A stretch of 7,450 bases of DNA, taken from the NCBI GenBank assembly GCA_965652545.1, contig CBFGWV010000241.1, positions 1-7,450 on the forward strand. Direction: 5' to 3'. A model generated the notes under the pieces. The model saw nothing but the letters and a program-made list of their open reading frames with translations. It did not search any database and had not been told where the DNA came from. Below, one piece after another: positions 1-6,702 of the stretch (its first letter is position 1; the number at the start of each line of letters is the position of its first letter). The position numbers and the translations under genes were made by a program. This DNA comes from CBFGWV01 sp965652545. GTDB taxonomy: Bacteria > Pseudomonadota > Gammaproteobacteria > Competibacterales > Competibacteraceae.

Positions 1-2
1 AC

Positions 3-593
3 GTGCTCGAGCGGCAGATCGAACGCGAGCAGTTCCCGCCGGAGATGGAAGAACGCTACCTGGGCTTCATCAAAGGCTGGCTCAGCCCCCGCTATGCCGA
101 GTTCATCGGCAAGGAGCTGCAGCAGGCCTATCTGGAGTCCTACTCCGAGTATGGCCAGAACATCTTCGACCGCTACGTCATCTACGCCGACTTCTGGATC
201 CAGGACACTGAGTACCGCGACCCCGACACGGGCGAGTTCTTCGATCGCGCGGCCCTGAACGAGGAACTGGAGAAGATCGAAAAACCCGCGGGAATCTCCA
301 ACCCCAAGGACTTCCGCAACGAGATCGTCCACTTCGTGCTTCGCGCCCGCGCCAACAACGCCGGCAAGAACCCCAGCTGGACCAGCTACGAGAAGCTGCG
401 CACGGTGATCGAGAAGAAAATGTTCTCCAGCACCGAGGACCTGCTACCGGTCATCTCCTTCAACGCGAAGGTCTCCACGGAGGATCAGAAGAAGCACGAA
501 GATTTCGTCAATCGCATGGTCACCAAGGGTTACACGCCCAAGCAGGTGCGGTTGCTGTCCGAGTGGTATCTGAGAGTGCGCAAGGCCGCGTAG
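3..593 (+). CDS. prkA: PrkA serine protein kinase (YeaG), C-terminal part
   Basis: This is the last 196 codons of PrkA, a cytoplasmic serine protein kinase with an AAA-type ATPase domain in its N-terminal half. The family is about 640 residues long, so roughly two thirds, including the nucleotide-binding motifs, lie outside the window. The GTG at position 3 is an internal valine codon, not a start. What is visible is the PrkA C-terminal domain: an amphipathic helical stretch (IEREQFPPEMEERYLGFIKG), then a segment with NIFDRYVIYADFW, and a conserved end with YTPKQVRLLSEWYLRVRK. The reading frame is intact up to a TAG stop. yeaH follows 31 bases later on the same strand, the arrangement of yeaG-yeaH in E. 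coli, where the pair is linked to stationary phase and nitrogen or stress responses. Family recognition is firm; the kinase substrate in this organism is unknown. Confidence 0.95.
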   Translation: MLERQIEREQFPPEMEERYLGFIKGWLSPRYAEFIGKELQQAYLESYSEYGQNIFDRYVIYADFWIQDTEYRDPDTGEFFDRAALNEELEKIEKPAGISNPKDFRNEIVHFVLRARANNAGKNPSWTSYEKLRTVIEKKMFSSTEDLLPVISFNAKVSTEDQKKHEDFVNRMVTKGYTPKQVRLLSEWYLRVRKAA

Positions 594-613
594 TCACAGC
601 ATGCGTACGACGG

Positions 614-618
614 GGAGG
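614..618 (+). promoter_or_regulatory. Ribosome binding site of yeaH
   Basis: GGAGG (within GGGGAGG) lies 6 bases before the ATG at 625. It fixes the yeaH start and means this gene has its own strong translation signal even though it is probably on the prkA transcript. Confidence 0.75.
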
Positions 619-624
619 CTCTAA

Positions 625-1899
625 ATGTCGAACTTCGTGGATCGGCGGCTGGATGGGAAGAACAAAAGCGCTGTCAATCGACAGCGCTTCATCCGCCGCT
701 TCAAACGCCAGCTCAAACAAGCGGTGAGCGAGGCGATGAACCGGCGTTCGATCACCGACATGGACAGCGGCGAGTCGGTCACCATCCCCTCGCGCGACTT
801 GTCGGAACCGAACTTCGGTCATGGTCAGGGTGGACGGCGTCAGGCCATCCACCCAGGCAACAAAGAGTTCATCGCCGGCGACAAGGTACAGCGGCCGCAG
901 GGCGGCGGCGGTGGGGGTGGCGGCAGTGGACAGGCCAGCAACCAGGGCCAGGGTGAGGACGAGTTCATCTTCCAGCTCTCGCGGGAGGAGTTTCTCGACC
1001 TGTTCTTCGACGACTTGGAGCTGCCCAACCTGGTCAAGCGACAGCTCACCCGTATTACCGAGTTCAAAACAGTCAGGGCCGGGTTCACCACCGACGGCAT
1101 CCCGGCCAATATCAATGTCATTCGCTCGCTCAAGACCGCCATGGCACGGCGCAAGGCCATGGCCGCACCCTACTCGGGGCGGCTGCGCGGCCTGGAGGCC
1201 GAACTGGCCGAGATCGTCCCCAGTGACGACGATCAGCCAGATGCTCCCGACACCGTCACCTTGAAAGCCGAGATCGAACGCCTGCGGGGTAAGATCCGCG
1301 CATTGCCGTTCATCGACACGCTGGATCTGCGCTACAACCACCGCGTCCGTCAGCCCAAGCCGACCACCCAGGCGGTAATGTTCTGCGTCATGGACGTCTC
1401 CGGCTCGATGAGCCGCGAGCGCAAAGACCTTGCCAAGCGGTTCTTCACGTTGTTGTACCTGTTCCTGCGGCGCAACTATCAGCAGATCGACGTCGTCTTC
1501 ATTCGCCATCACACGGTGGCCAAGGAAGTGGACGAAGAGGAGTTCTTCTACTCGCGCGAGACCGGCGGCACCGTGGTGTCCTCGGCGTTGGAGATGGTTC
1601 GCGACGTGATTCGCGAGCGCTATCCCTCCAGCGCCTGGAACATCTACGTGGCCCAGGCCTCGGACGGCGACAACTGGCGGCATGATTCGCCCCTGTGCCG
1701 CGACCTGCTGGTCGACCACATCATGCCGCTGGTGCAGTACTACGCCTATATCGAGATCACGCCCGACCGACACCAGAGCCTCTGGGAGGCCTACGAGGAA
1801 GTCGCGACGGAGTACAGCAATTTCGCCATGGAACAGATAGACGGCCCATCGGACATCTACCCGGTGTTCCGCGAACTGTTCCGGAGGCGCGCCGCATGA
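625..1899 (+). CDS. yeaH: YeaH/YhbH family VWA-domain protein (UPF0229, DUF444)
   Basis: A 424-residue cytoplasmic protein of the UPF0229/DUF444 family, nearly the same length as E. coli YeaH. The N-terminus (FVDRRLDGKNKSAVNRQRF) is typical of the family. A run of eight glycines at about residues 93-100 forms a flexible linker. The C-terminal half is a von Willebrand factor A fold with a complete metal-ion-dependent adhesion site: DVSGS at 257-261, the threonine of ETGGT at 316, and the aspartate of ASDGD at 347. Such domains usually mediate metal-dependent protein-protein contacts. The gene sits between prkA and spoVR, partners in a conserved module; its molecular role is not established. 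The start is supported by GGGGAGG at the right distance. The stop overlaps the spoVR start (ATGA at 1896-1899). A perfect stem-loop lies within codons 14-22 (666-689). The identification is firm; the function is inferred only from family and context. Confidence 0.96.
   Translation: MSNFVDRRLDGKNKSAVNRQRFIRRFKRQLKQAVSEAMNRRSITDMDSGESVTIPSRDLSEPNFGHGQGGRRQAIHPGNKEFIAGDKVQRPQGGGGGGGGSGQASNQGQGEDEFIFQLSREEFLDLFFDDLELPNLVKRQLTRITEFKTVRAGFTTDGIPANINVIRSLKTAMARRKAMAAPYSGRLRGLEAELAEIVPSDDDQPDAPDTVTLKAEIERLRGKIRALPFIDTLDLRYNHRVRQPKPTTQAVMFCVMDVSGSMSRERKDLAKRFFTLLYLFLRRNYQQIDVVFIRHHTVAKEVDEEEFFYSRETGGTVVSSALEMVRDVIRERYPSSAWNIYVAQASDGDNWRHDSPLCRDLLVDHIMPLVQYYAYIEITPDRHQSLWEAYEEVATEYSNFAMEQIDGPSDIYPVFRELFRRRAA
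666..689 (+). repeat. Perfect 10-bp inverted repeat with AATC loop inside yeaH
   Basis: The arms AAGCGCTGTC (666-675) and GACAGCGCTT (680-689) are exact reverse complements around a 4-base loop. In RNA this would be a stable hairpin 41 bases after the yeaH start codon. It falls in the codons of the conserved KSAVNRQRF peptide, so it may partly follow from codon choice. No T tract follows, so it is not an intrinsic terminator. Confidence 0.8.
1883..1887 (+). promoter_or_regulatory. Ribosome binding site of spoVR inside the yeaH end
   Basis: GGAGG lies 8 bases before the ATG at 1896, within the last codons of yeaH. It selects this ATG over earlier in-frame starts (the open frame runs back to 1695) and supports coupled translation of the two genes. 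Confidence 0.75.
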
Positions 1900-3401
1900 C
1901 GCACAGCCTGATCGCCGACACCTCCGAATGGACCTTCCCCCTGATCGAACGCTTCGATGCGGAGATCGGCGAGATCGCCTGCAACCATTTCGGCCTCGAT
2001 GTGTACCCCAACCAGGTGGAGCTCATCACCGCCGAGCAGATGATGGACGCCTACTCATCCGTCGGCATGCCCATCGGTTACCACCATTGGTCCTACGGCA
2101 AGCAGTTCGTGGCCACCGAGCAGCAGTACCGGCGCGGGCAGATGGGGTTGGCGTACGAGATCGTCATCAACTCCAATCCCTGCATCGCGTACCTCATGGA
2201 AGAGAACACGCTGCCCATGCAGGCGCTGGTGATCGCCCACGCCTGCTACGGGCACAACTCGTTCTTCAAGGGCAATTACCTGTTCCGCACCTGGACGTCG
2301 GCCGATGCCATCATCGACTACTTGTTGTTCGCCAAGAAGTACGTCGCCGACTGCGAGGAGCGCTACGGCGAAGAGGCCGTCGAGCTGCTCATGGACTCCT
2401 GCCACGCCCTGATGAACCACGGCGTGGACCGCTACAAGCGGCCGACGCCGCTGTCCATGGACAAAGAACGCCAGCGTCAGCGCGAACGCGAGGCGTATCT
2501 ACAGTCGCAAGTAAACGACCTGTGGTTGACGACCGTGCCCTCGCGCGATCTGAGCGGCGATGCCCGCCGCGATGCGAGCCGCTTCCCGCCCGAGCCGCAG
2601 GAAAACCTGCTGTACTTCATCGAGAAGCACGCCCCGTTGCTGGAGCCCTGGCAGCGCGAGCTGGTCCGCATCGTGCGCAAACTCGGGCAGTATTTTTACC
2701 CGCAACGCCAGACCCAGGTGATGAACGAGGGCTGGGCGACGTTCTGGCACTACACGCTGATCAACGAGCTCTACAACCGCGGCAAGGTGACCGACGGCTT
2801 CATGATCGAGGTGCTGCAATCGCACACCAACGTCATCGCCCAGCCGGGCTTCGACACCCCGTATTACTCGGGCATCAACCCGTATGCCCTGGGTTTTGCG
2901 ATGATGAGCGACATCCGCCGCATCTGCGAAGACCCCACTGACGAGGACCGCTACTGGTTCCCGGACCTGGCCGGTGGCGACTGGCTCAAGACGCTGGATT
3001 TCGCCATGCGCAATTTCAAGGACGAGAGTTTTATCGCCCAATACCTCTCGCCGCGGCTGATACGCCAATTCAAGCTGTTCACCGTACTCGACGATGACCG
3101 CAACCGCGAGTTGGAGATCAGCGCCATCCATGACGACCACGGCTATCGCGCCGTGCGTCAGGCCCTGGCCGACCAGTACAACCTGGGCTCGCGCGAACCC
3201 AATATCCAGGTGTGGAGTGTCGACACCCGTGGCGATCGTTCGCTGACGCTGCGGCACATGCGCTACAGCCGCAAGCCTTTGTCTGACGCCACCGACGAGG
3301 TTCTCAAACACCTGCACCGACTCTGGGGCTTCACCGTGCGCCTGGAGACGGTGCACGAAGACGGCCGGGTGGAACTGACCGCCGAGATGCCCCGCGCGTG
3401 A
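1896..3401 (+). CDS. spoVR: SpoVR family protein (YcgB-like)
   Basis: A 501-residue protein of the SpoVR family, close in length to E. coli YcgB (about 510). The Bacillus namesake affects spore cortex formation, but in proteobacteria the gene travels with prkA and yeaH and has no proven biochemical role. The conserved core is clear: an N-terminal region with YPNQVELITAEQMMDAYSS, the motif HACYGHNSFFKGNYLF from residue 115, MNEGWATFWHYTL from residue 276 (with E278 and H285 as possible metal or catalytic residues), then HTNVIAQPG and YYSGINPYALGF. No signal peptide or membrane helix is seen. The open frame extends upstream to 1695, but that extension overlaps yeaH in another frame. The ATG at 1896 gives the family N-terminus, has GGAGG before it and overlaps the yeaH stop. 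The gene ends in a GTGA overlap with the acetyltransferase gene. The identification is firm. Confidence 0.96.
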   Translation: MTHSLIADTSEWTFPLIERFDAEIGEIACNHFGLDVYPNQVELITAEQMMDAYSSVGMPIGYHHWSYGKQFVATEQQYRRGQMGLAYEIVINSNPCIAYLMEENTLPMQALVIAHACYGHNSFFKGNYLFRTWTSADAIIDYLLFAKKYVADCEERYGEEAVELLMDSCHALMNHGVDRYKRPTPLSMDKERQRQREREAYLQSQVNDLWLTTVPSRDLSGDARRDASRFPPEPQENLLYFIEKHAPLLEPWQRELVRIVRKLGQYFYPQRQTQVMNEGWATFWHYTLINELYNRGKVTDGFMIEVLQSHTNVIAQPGFDTPYYSGINPYALGFAMMSDIRRICEDPTDEDRYWFPDLAGGDWLKTLDFAMRNFKDESFIAQYLSPRLIRQFKLFTVLDDDRNRELEISAIHDDHGYRAVRQALADQYNLGSREPNIQVWSVDTRGDRSLTLRHMRYSRKPLSDATDEVLKHLHRLWGFTVRLETVHEDGRVELTAEMPRA

Positions 3402-3907
3402 GCCGGGTCCGCCCAGAGCAGGTGGGCGACCAGGCGGCCATCGACAGCGTCGTCGAGGCGGCGTTCGACGGTCGCGGCGAAGCCGACCTCGTCGCCGCCC
3501 TGCGGCGAAATGGGCGGCTGACCTACAGCATGGTAGCCGAGCTCGAAGACCGGCTGACCGGTCATGCCGCCTTGAGCCCTGTCGTCGTCCAGCACTGCCG
3601 GATCATCGGCAACGGCCTCGGTCTCGCGCCGGTCTCCGTGCACCCCGATTACCAGGGCCAAGGCATCGGCAGCTCGCTGGTGCGGGCATTGATCAGCAGG
3701 GCGCAAAACGGGGGCTATGGTTACATCGTCGTTCTCGGAGCCAGCGAGTACTACCGCCGCTTCGGCTTCGTGGGTGCGAGCCGCTACGGCCTGCGCTGCC
3801 CCTACGACGCACCCGAACCGGCCTTTCAGGTGATCGAGCTCAAGCCCGATGCGCTCAAAAGTGTCGAGGGCCTGGTGCGCTACGCACCGGAGTTCGGTGC
3901 CTTGTAA
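3398..3907 (+). CDS. GNAT family N-acetyltransferase, YhbS-like
   Basis: A 169-residue GNAT acetyltransferase, which would transfer an acetyl group from acetyl-CoA to an unknown amine substrate in the cytoplasm. The N-terminus (VRPEQVGDQAAIDSVVEAAF) matches the usual first strand and helix. The acetyl-CoA pyrophosphate loop is visible as VSVHPDYQGQGIGSSLV, with QGQGIG at residues 86-91. The segment VVLGASEYYRRFGF followed by YGL is characteristic of the YhbS-like subgroup. The start is a GTG whose last two bases form the spoVR stop (GTGA at 3398-3401), so it is probably translated by coupling; only a weak GA-rich ribosome site is seen. It is the fourth gene of the prkA-yeaH-spoVR unit, which suggests co-expression but does not reveal the substrate. 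Its 3' end overlaps the convergent membrane protein gene by 28 bases. Confidence 0.92.
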   Translation: MSRVRPEQVGDQAAIDSVVEAAFDGRGEADLVAALRRNGRLTYSMVAELEDRLTGHAALSPVVVQHCRIIGNGLGLAPVSVHPDYQGQGIGSSLVRALISRAQNGGYGYIVVLGASEYYRRFGFVGASRYGLRCPYDAPEPAFQVIELKPDALKSVEGLVRYAPEFGAL

Positions 3908-4302
3908 GGCCCGCGCCCGGCGCGCTGCAACAGGCTGCCCTCCACCGCCCACACATTGAGCACCGGGACCACCAGCACACCGAGCAAACGTGTCGGGTCG
4001 GTGCCCTCACCGCCCAGGCCGGCGGCAACCACCAGCACCGGCAGCGCCAAGCCCAAGCCGTACGCCAGCAGCCACCAATGACCGAGCATGGGCCGGCTCA
4101 TGCCGCCCCAACTCGCAAGCACCACCAGCGCATTCACCACGGCGAAGGCCGCGATCAACGCCGCGCAGGCGAGCACGGCAGGGTGCGGCCAGCCCGTGAG
4201 CATGACCCACAGCGCAAACAACAACAGCAACACATCACCGGTCAGCGCACCGCTGCGGCAGGCGATCAAGCTGGCCTGACGGACCATCTGTCCCAGCGTC
4301 AT
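3880..4302 (-). CDS. Small four-helix integral membrane protein, unknown function
   Basis: A 140-residue, very hydrophobic protein. Four likely membrane helices can be read: about residues 21-37 (GDVLLLLFALWVML), 42-64 (VLACAALIAAFAVVNALVVL), 75-96 (WWLLAYGLGLALPVLVVAAG) and 104-124 (LLGVLVVPVLNVWAVEG). The short ends are basic. I do not recognise a family. The frame is open back to 4488, but the ATG at 4302 is preferred because it makes an ATGA overlap with the stop of the DUF72 gene and starts just before the first helix; an ATG at 4287 is a weaker alternative. The gene is the second of a two-gene minus-strand unit and its 3' end overlaps the GNAT gene by 28 bases. The regular hydrophobic pattern and the exact stop-start overlap argue that it is real; its role is unknown. 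Confidence 0.72.
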   Translation of the reverse strand: MTLGQMVRQASLIACRSGALTGDVLLLLFALWVMLTGWPHPAVLACAALIAAFAVVNALVVLASWGGMSRPMLGHWWLLAYGLGLALPVLVVAAGLGGEGTDPTRLLGVLVVPVLNVWAVEGSLLQRAGRGPYKAPNSGA

Positions 4303-5183
4303 CCAAACAACCCCAGTTGCGGCGTCTCGGCCGCAGCGACCGGCTGCGCACCGGGAAACGCCGCCAAAAGTGGCAGATCCACACCGCGTTGGCGCAGCAA
4401 AGCATGAAAATACGCGCACGCCTCGGGCGTGCCTCGATTGTCCGGGCTGTGGATAAAGACGTATGGACTTCGCCCCTCGCCCAGCCACTTGGCGACTTTG
4501 TCGACCCAGCGCTCCAGGTAGGGTGCGTTCACCGCGGCCTCGCGATGGCCAATGAAGCGGACGAACGGCCGTGTTCCCAATGCCACCACATGGGCCGGAA
4601 CCCGTGGCTTCTTGCCCCAGGCGGCGCGGGTCTCGGCATCGTCAGGAGGCCGGCTGAACAACGCCCGGCTGTCGGCCACGACACGCTCGACACGGTGGCG
4701 ACGCAGCACATCGTGCAGCCGGTGTTCATGCACCCCGCCATCGAACCAGTCCGGGTGGCGGACCTCCACCGCGTAATGGTAGTCCCCCGGCAGGTTCGAG
4801 AGGTATGCCGAGAGTGCATCCAGCCCACGGTGGTCGAACTGCGGCGACAGCTGCAGGAACAACGGCCCCAGTCGTTCGCCCAGCGGTGCCAGGCGATCGA
4901 GGAACGTTCGAGTGTCCTCACCCGCACCCAACAAGCGCTTGTCATGGGAGATAGTGCGAGGAAACTTGAAGCAAAAGCGGAAATGCGCCGGTGCCTGTTC
5001 ACACCAGCGCGCCACCGTCGCCGCGGCCGGCACGCCGTAGAAGGTGGTGTTACCCTCGACCGCATTGAACACCTGGGCATACTGACCCAGAAATTGCTCG
5101 GGATTCGCATCGCCGGTGTACAGGCTGCCCACCCAGCTGCGATGATTCCAGACCGGACAGCCAAGATACAGGATGCCTGCCAT
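4299..5183 (-). CDS. DUF72 domain protein (YecE-like)
   Basis: A 294-residue cytoplasmic protein of the DUF72/YecE family, which adopts a TIM-barrel-like fold and has no confirmed reaction. Family hallmarks seen in order are: GCPVWNHRSWVGSLY near the N-terminus, the AQVFNAVEGNTTFYGVP segment, FRFCFKFPRTISHDKRL, LGPLFLQLSPQF, YAVEVRHPDWF and, near the end, PFVRFIGHRE and YVFIHSPDNRGTPE. The length fits the family. I start it at the ATG at 5183 because the protein then begins directly before the first barrel strand and GGAAG lies just upstream, though with a short 4-base spacer. A GTG at 5201 would add six residues (298 residues would be unusual only slightly) but has no spaced ribosome site. 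The stop overlaps the start of the downstream membrane protein gene. It is divergent from the FAD dehydrogenase gene. Family assignment is firm; the function is unknown. Confidence 0.93.
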   Translation of the reverse strand: MAGILYLGCPVWNHRSWVGSLYTGDANPEQFLGQYAQVFNAVEGNTTFYGVPAAATVARWCEQAPAHFRFCFKFPRTISHDKRLLGAGEDTRTFLDRLAPLGERLGPLFLQLSPQFDHRGLDALSAYLSNLPGDYHYAVEVRHPDWFDGGVHEHRLHDVLRRHRVERVVADSRALFSRPPDDAETRAAWGKKPRVPAHVVALGTRPFVRFIGHREAAVNAPYLERWVDKVAKWLGEGRSPYVFIHSPDNRGTPEACAYFHALLRQRGVDLPLLAAFPGAQPVAAAETPQLGLFG

Positions 5184-5237
5184 GCTGCTTCCGTGTGTCA
5201 CCCCTGGCTCGTTTGACTGTCGATTCTGCCACGACTG
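5184..5237. other. Divergent intergenic region between the DUF72 and FAD dehydrogenase genes
   Basis: These 54 bases must hold start signals for both directions unless transcripts come from further away. A TTGACT at 5213-5218 resembles a plus-strand -35 box, but a -10 box at normal spacing would fall on the start codon of the FAD enzyme, so I do not call a promoter. On the minus strand TCGACA is similar to a -35 box, with no good -10 box following. Confidence 0.4.
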
Positions 5238-6689
5238 ATGGATCGCCAGGCCGCTTTATACGCAATTCGCGACCAGATCGGCCCCGCCGGCTGGTTGGAC
5301 GAGCCCGATGCCATGGCGCCGTTTTTGTCCGAGACGCGCGGGCTGTACCAGGCCTCGGCCACCGCCGTCGTGTCCCCGGCCGACGTCGCCTCGGTGGCGG
5401 CCGTCATGGCCATCTGCAACGCCGCGCGTATCCCCGTCGTCCCCCAGGGCGGCAACACCGGGCGCTGCGCCGGTGCCATCCCCACCGGCGACGGTGGCGA
5501 CAGCCTGATTCTCAACCTGCGCCGTCTCAACCGCATACGCGACATCGACCCCGACAACTTCACCCTCACAGCCGAGGCCGGCTGCATACTGGCGGACGTA
5601 CAACGTACCGCGCAGGACGCCGGGCGTTTGTTCCCACTGAGCCTGGGCGCCGAGGGCAGTTGCCAGATCGGCGGCAATCTCGCCACCAACGCCGGCGGCA
5701 TCAACGTGCTGCGCTACGGCAGTACCCGCGAGCTGTGCCTGGGGTTGGAAGTGGTACTGGCCGACGGGCAGATCTGGAGCGGGCTCAACGGGCTGCGCAA
5801 GAACAACACCGGCTACGACCTGCGCGATCTATTCATCGGCAGCGAAGGCACACTGGGCATCATCACCTGCGCCACGCTGAAGCTCTTTCCAAATCCCAAT
5901 GCTCGACAAACCGCGCTGATCGCCCTGCCCGAGCTGGCCGCCTGCGTCCCCTTGCTGACCCTGGCACGGGACCGCTTGGGCGAGGCGGTGACCAGCTTCG
6001 AACTCATGCCGCGGTTCGGCGTCGCCATCGCCGTAAAGCACATCGACCAGTGTGCCGACCCATTCGATGCGCCGCACCCCTGGTACATCCTGATGAGTAT
6101 CAGCGACGGCGGCGAGGACAGGCACCTGGCCGACCGGCTCGAGGAGTTTCTCGAAACCGCCCTGGATCGGCGCCTGGCATCCGACGCGGTGGTTGCCCAG
6201 AGCAGTGCTCAGGCTGCCGCGCTGTGGCGCCTGCGCGAGGCACTGGTCGCCGCACAGCGCTTCGAGGGCGGCAGCATCAAGCACGACATCGCCGTCCCCG
6301 TGTCGCAGGTGCCGGCGTTCATCGACGCGGCCAGCACCATCGTCCTTGAGATGGCCCCCGGGGCCCGTGTACTGGCCTTTGGCCATGTGGGCGACGGCAA
6401 TGTGCACTTCAACATCAGCCAACCCGAGGGTGCCGACACGGCACGGTTCATGGCCCAGAGGGAAGCCATCAACCTGCGCGTGCACGACCTGACCATGCAG
6501 ATGAGCGGCAGCTTCAGCGCCGAACACGGCGTGGGCCAGTTGAAGACCGCGCACATGGCCCGCTACAAATCCCCCGTGGAACTTGCACTCATGACCGCGA
6601 TCAAGCAGTCGCTGGACCCTCTTGGCATACTCAACCCTGGCAAGGTGCTCCCGCAGCCGCCTGCCACCGCGCACCACCCACCACCCTGA
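5238..6689 (+). CDS. FAD-linked D-2-hydroxyacid dehydrogenase (D-lactate/D-2-hydroxyglutarate dehydrogenase family)
   Basis: A 483-residue flavoenzyme with an N-terminal FAD_binding_4 (PCMH-type) domain and a C-terminal FAD-oxidase_C domain. It should oxidise a D-2-hydroxyacid such as D-2-hydroxyglutarate or D-lactate to the 2-oxoacid and pass electrons to an acceptor such as a quinone or electron-transfer flavoprotein. FAD-binding signatures are PQGGNTG (69-75), GSCQIGGNLATNAGG, YGSTRELCLGLEVVLADG and GSEGTLGIIT (201-210). The C-terminal metal and substrate site is intact: GHVGDGNVHFN (382-392, with H383 and H390) and EHGVGQLK (E429, H430). The end, DPLGILNPGKVLP, is typical. No iron-sulfur domain is fused, unlike YdiJ, and no glcE or glcF partner is adjacent. 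The residues after PQGGNTG are RCAGA rather than the more common LVGGA. The ATG at 5238 gives the family N-terminus, but its ribosome site is weak. The ferritin-like gene follows 13 bases later. Substrate choice is inferred from family only. Confidence 0.93.
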   Translation: MDRQAALYAIRDQIGPAGWLDEPDAMAPFLSETRGLYQASATAVVSPADVASVAAVMAICNAARIPVVPQGGNTGRCAGAIPTGDGGDSLILNLRRLNRIRDIDPDNFTLTAEAGCILADVQRTAQDAGRLFPLSLGAEGSCQIGGNLATNAGGINVLRYGSTRELCLGLEVVLADGQIWSGLNGLRKNNTGYDLRDLFIGSEGTLGIITCATLKLFPNPNARQTALIALPELAACVPLLTLARDRLGEAVTSFELMPRFGVAIAVKHIDQCADPFDAPHPWYILMSISDGGEDRHLADRLEEFLETALDRRLASDAVVAQSSAQAAALWRLREALVAAQRFEGGSIKHDIAVPVSQVPAFIDAASTIVLEMAPGARVLAFGHVGDGNVHFNISQPEGADTARFMAQREAINLRVHDLTMQMSGSFSAEHGVGQLKTAHMARYKSPVELALMTAIKQSLDPLGILNPGKVLPQPPATAHHPPP

Positions 6690-6691
6690 AC

Positions 6692-6696
6692 AGGAG
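6692..6696 (+). promoter_or_regulatory. Ribosome binding site of the EncFtn-like gene
   Basis: AGGAG lies 6 bases before the ATG at 6703. It decides the start of the ferritin-like gene, whose frame is open back to 6622 inside the FAD dehydrogenase gene. Confidence 0.8.
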
Positions 6697-6702
6697 AGCG
6701 AC

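Noticed and set aside
901..933. GGC/GGT-rich tract as a possible unstable repeat
   Set aside because: It encodes the poly-glycine linker that is a normal feature of YeaH proteins.
520..1773. Long minus-strand open frame opposite yeaH
   Set aside because: It lies entirely antisense to the well-conserved yeaH, resembles no family I know, and is explained by the GC-rich codon pattern of the real gene.
1695..1895. N-terminal extension of spoVR
   Set aside because: These 67 codons overlap yeaH in another frame and are arginine- and proline-rich; the ATG at 1896 has a ribosome site and gives the family N-terminus.
2499..3356. Long minus-strand open frame opposite spoVR
   Set aside because: It is antisense to conserved spoVR codons and shows no domain motif, so it is a shadow frame.
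4303..4488. N-terminal extension of the small membrane protein
   Set aside because: It overlaps the C-terminal DUF72 codons in another frame, while the ATG at 4302 gives a precise ATGA junction.
4317..5216. Plus-strand open frame of 299 codons opposite the DUF72 gene
   Set aside because: It has nearly the same extent as the DUF72 gene on the other strand and no recognisable motifs; the DUF72 reading has clear family hallmarks.
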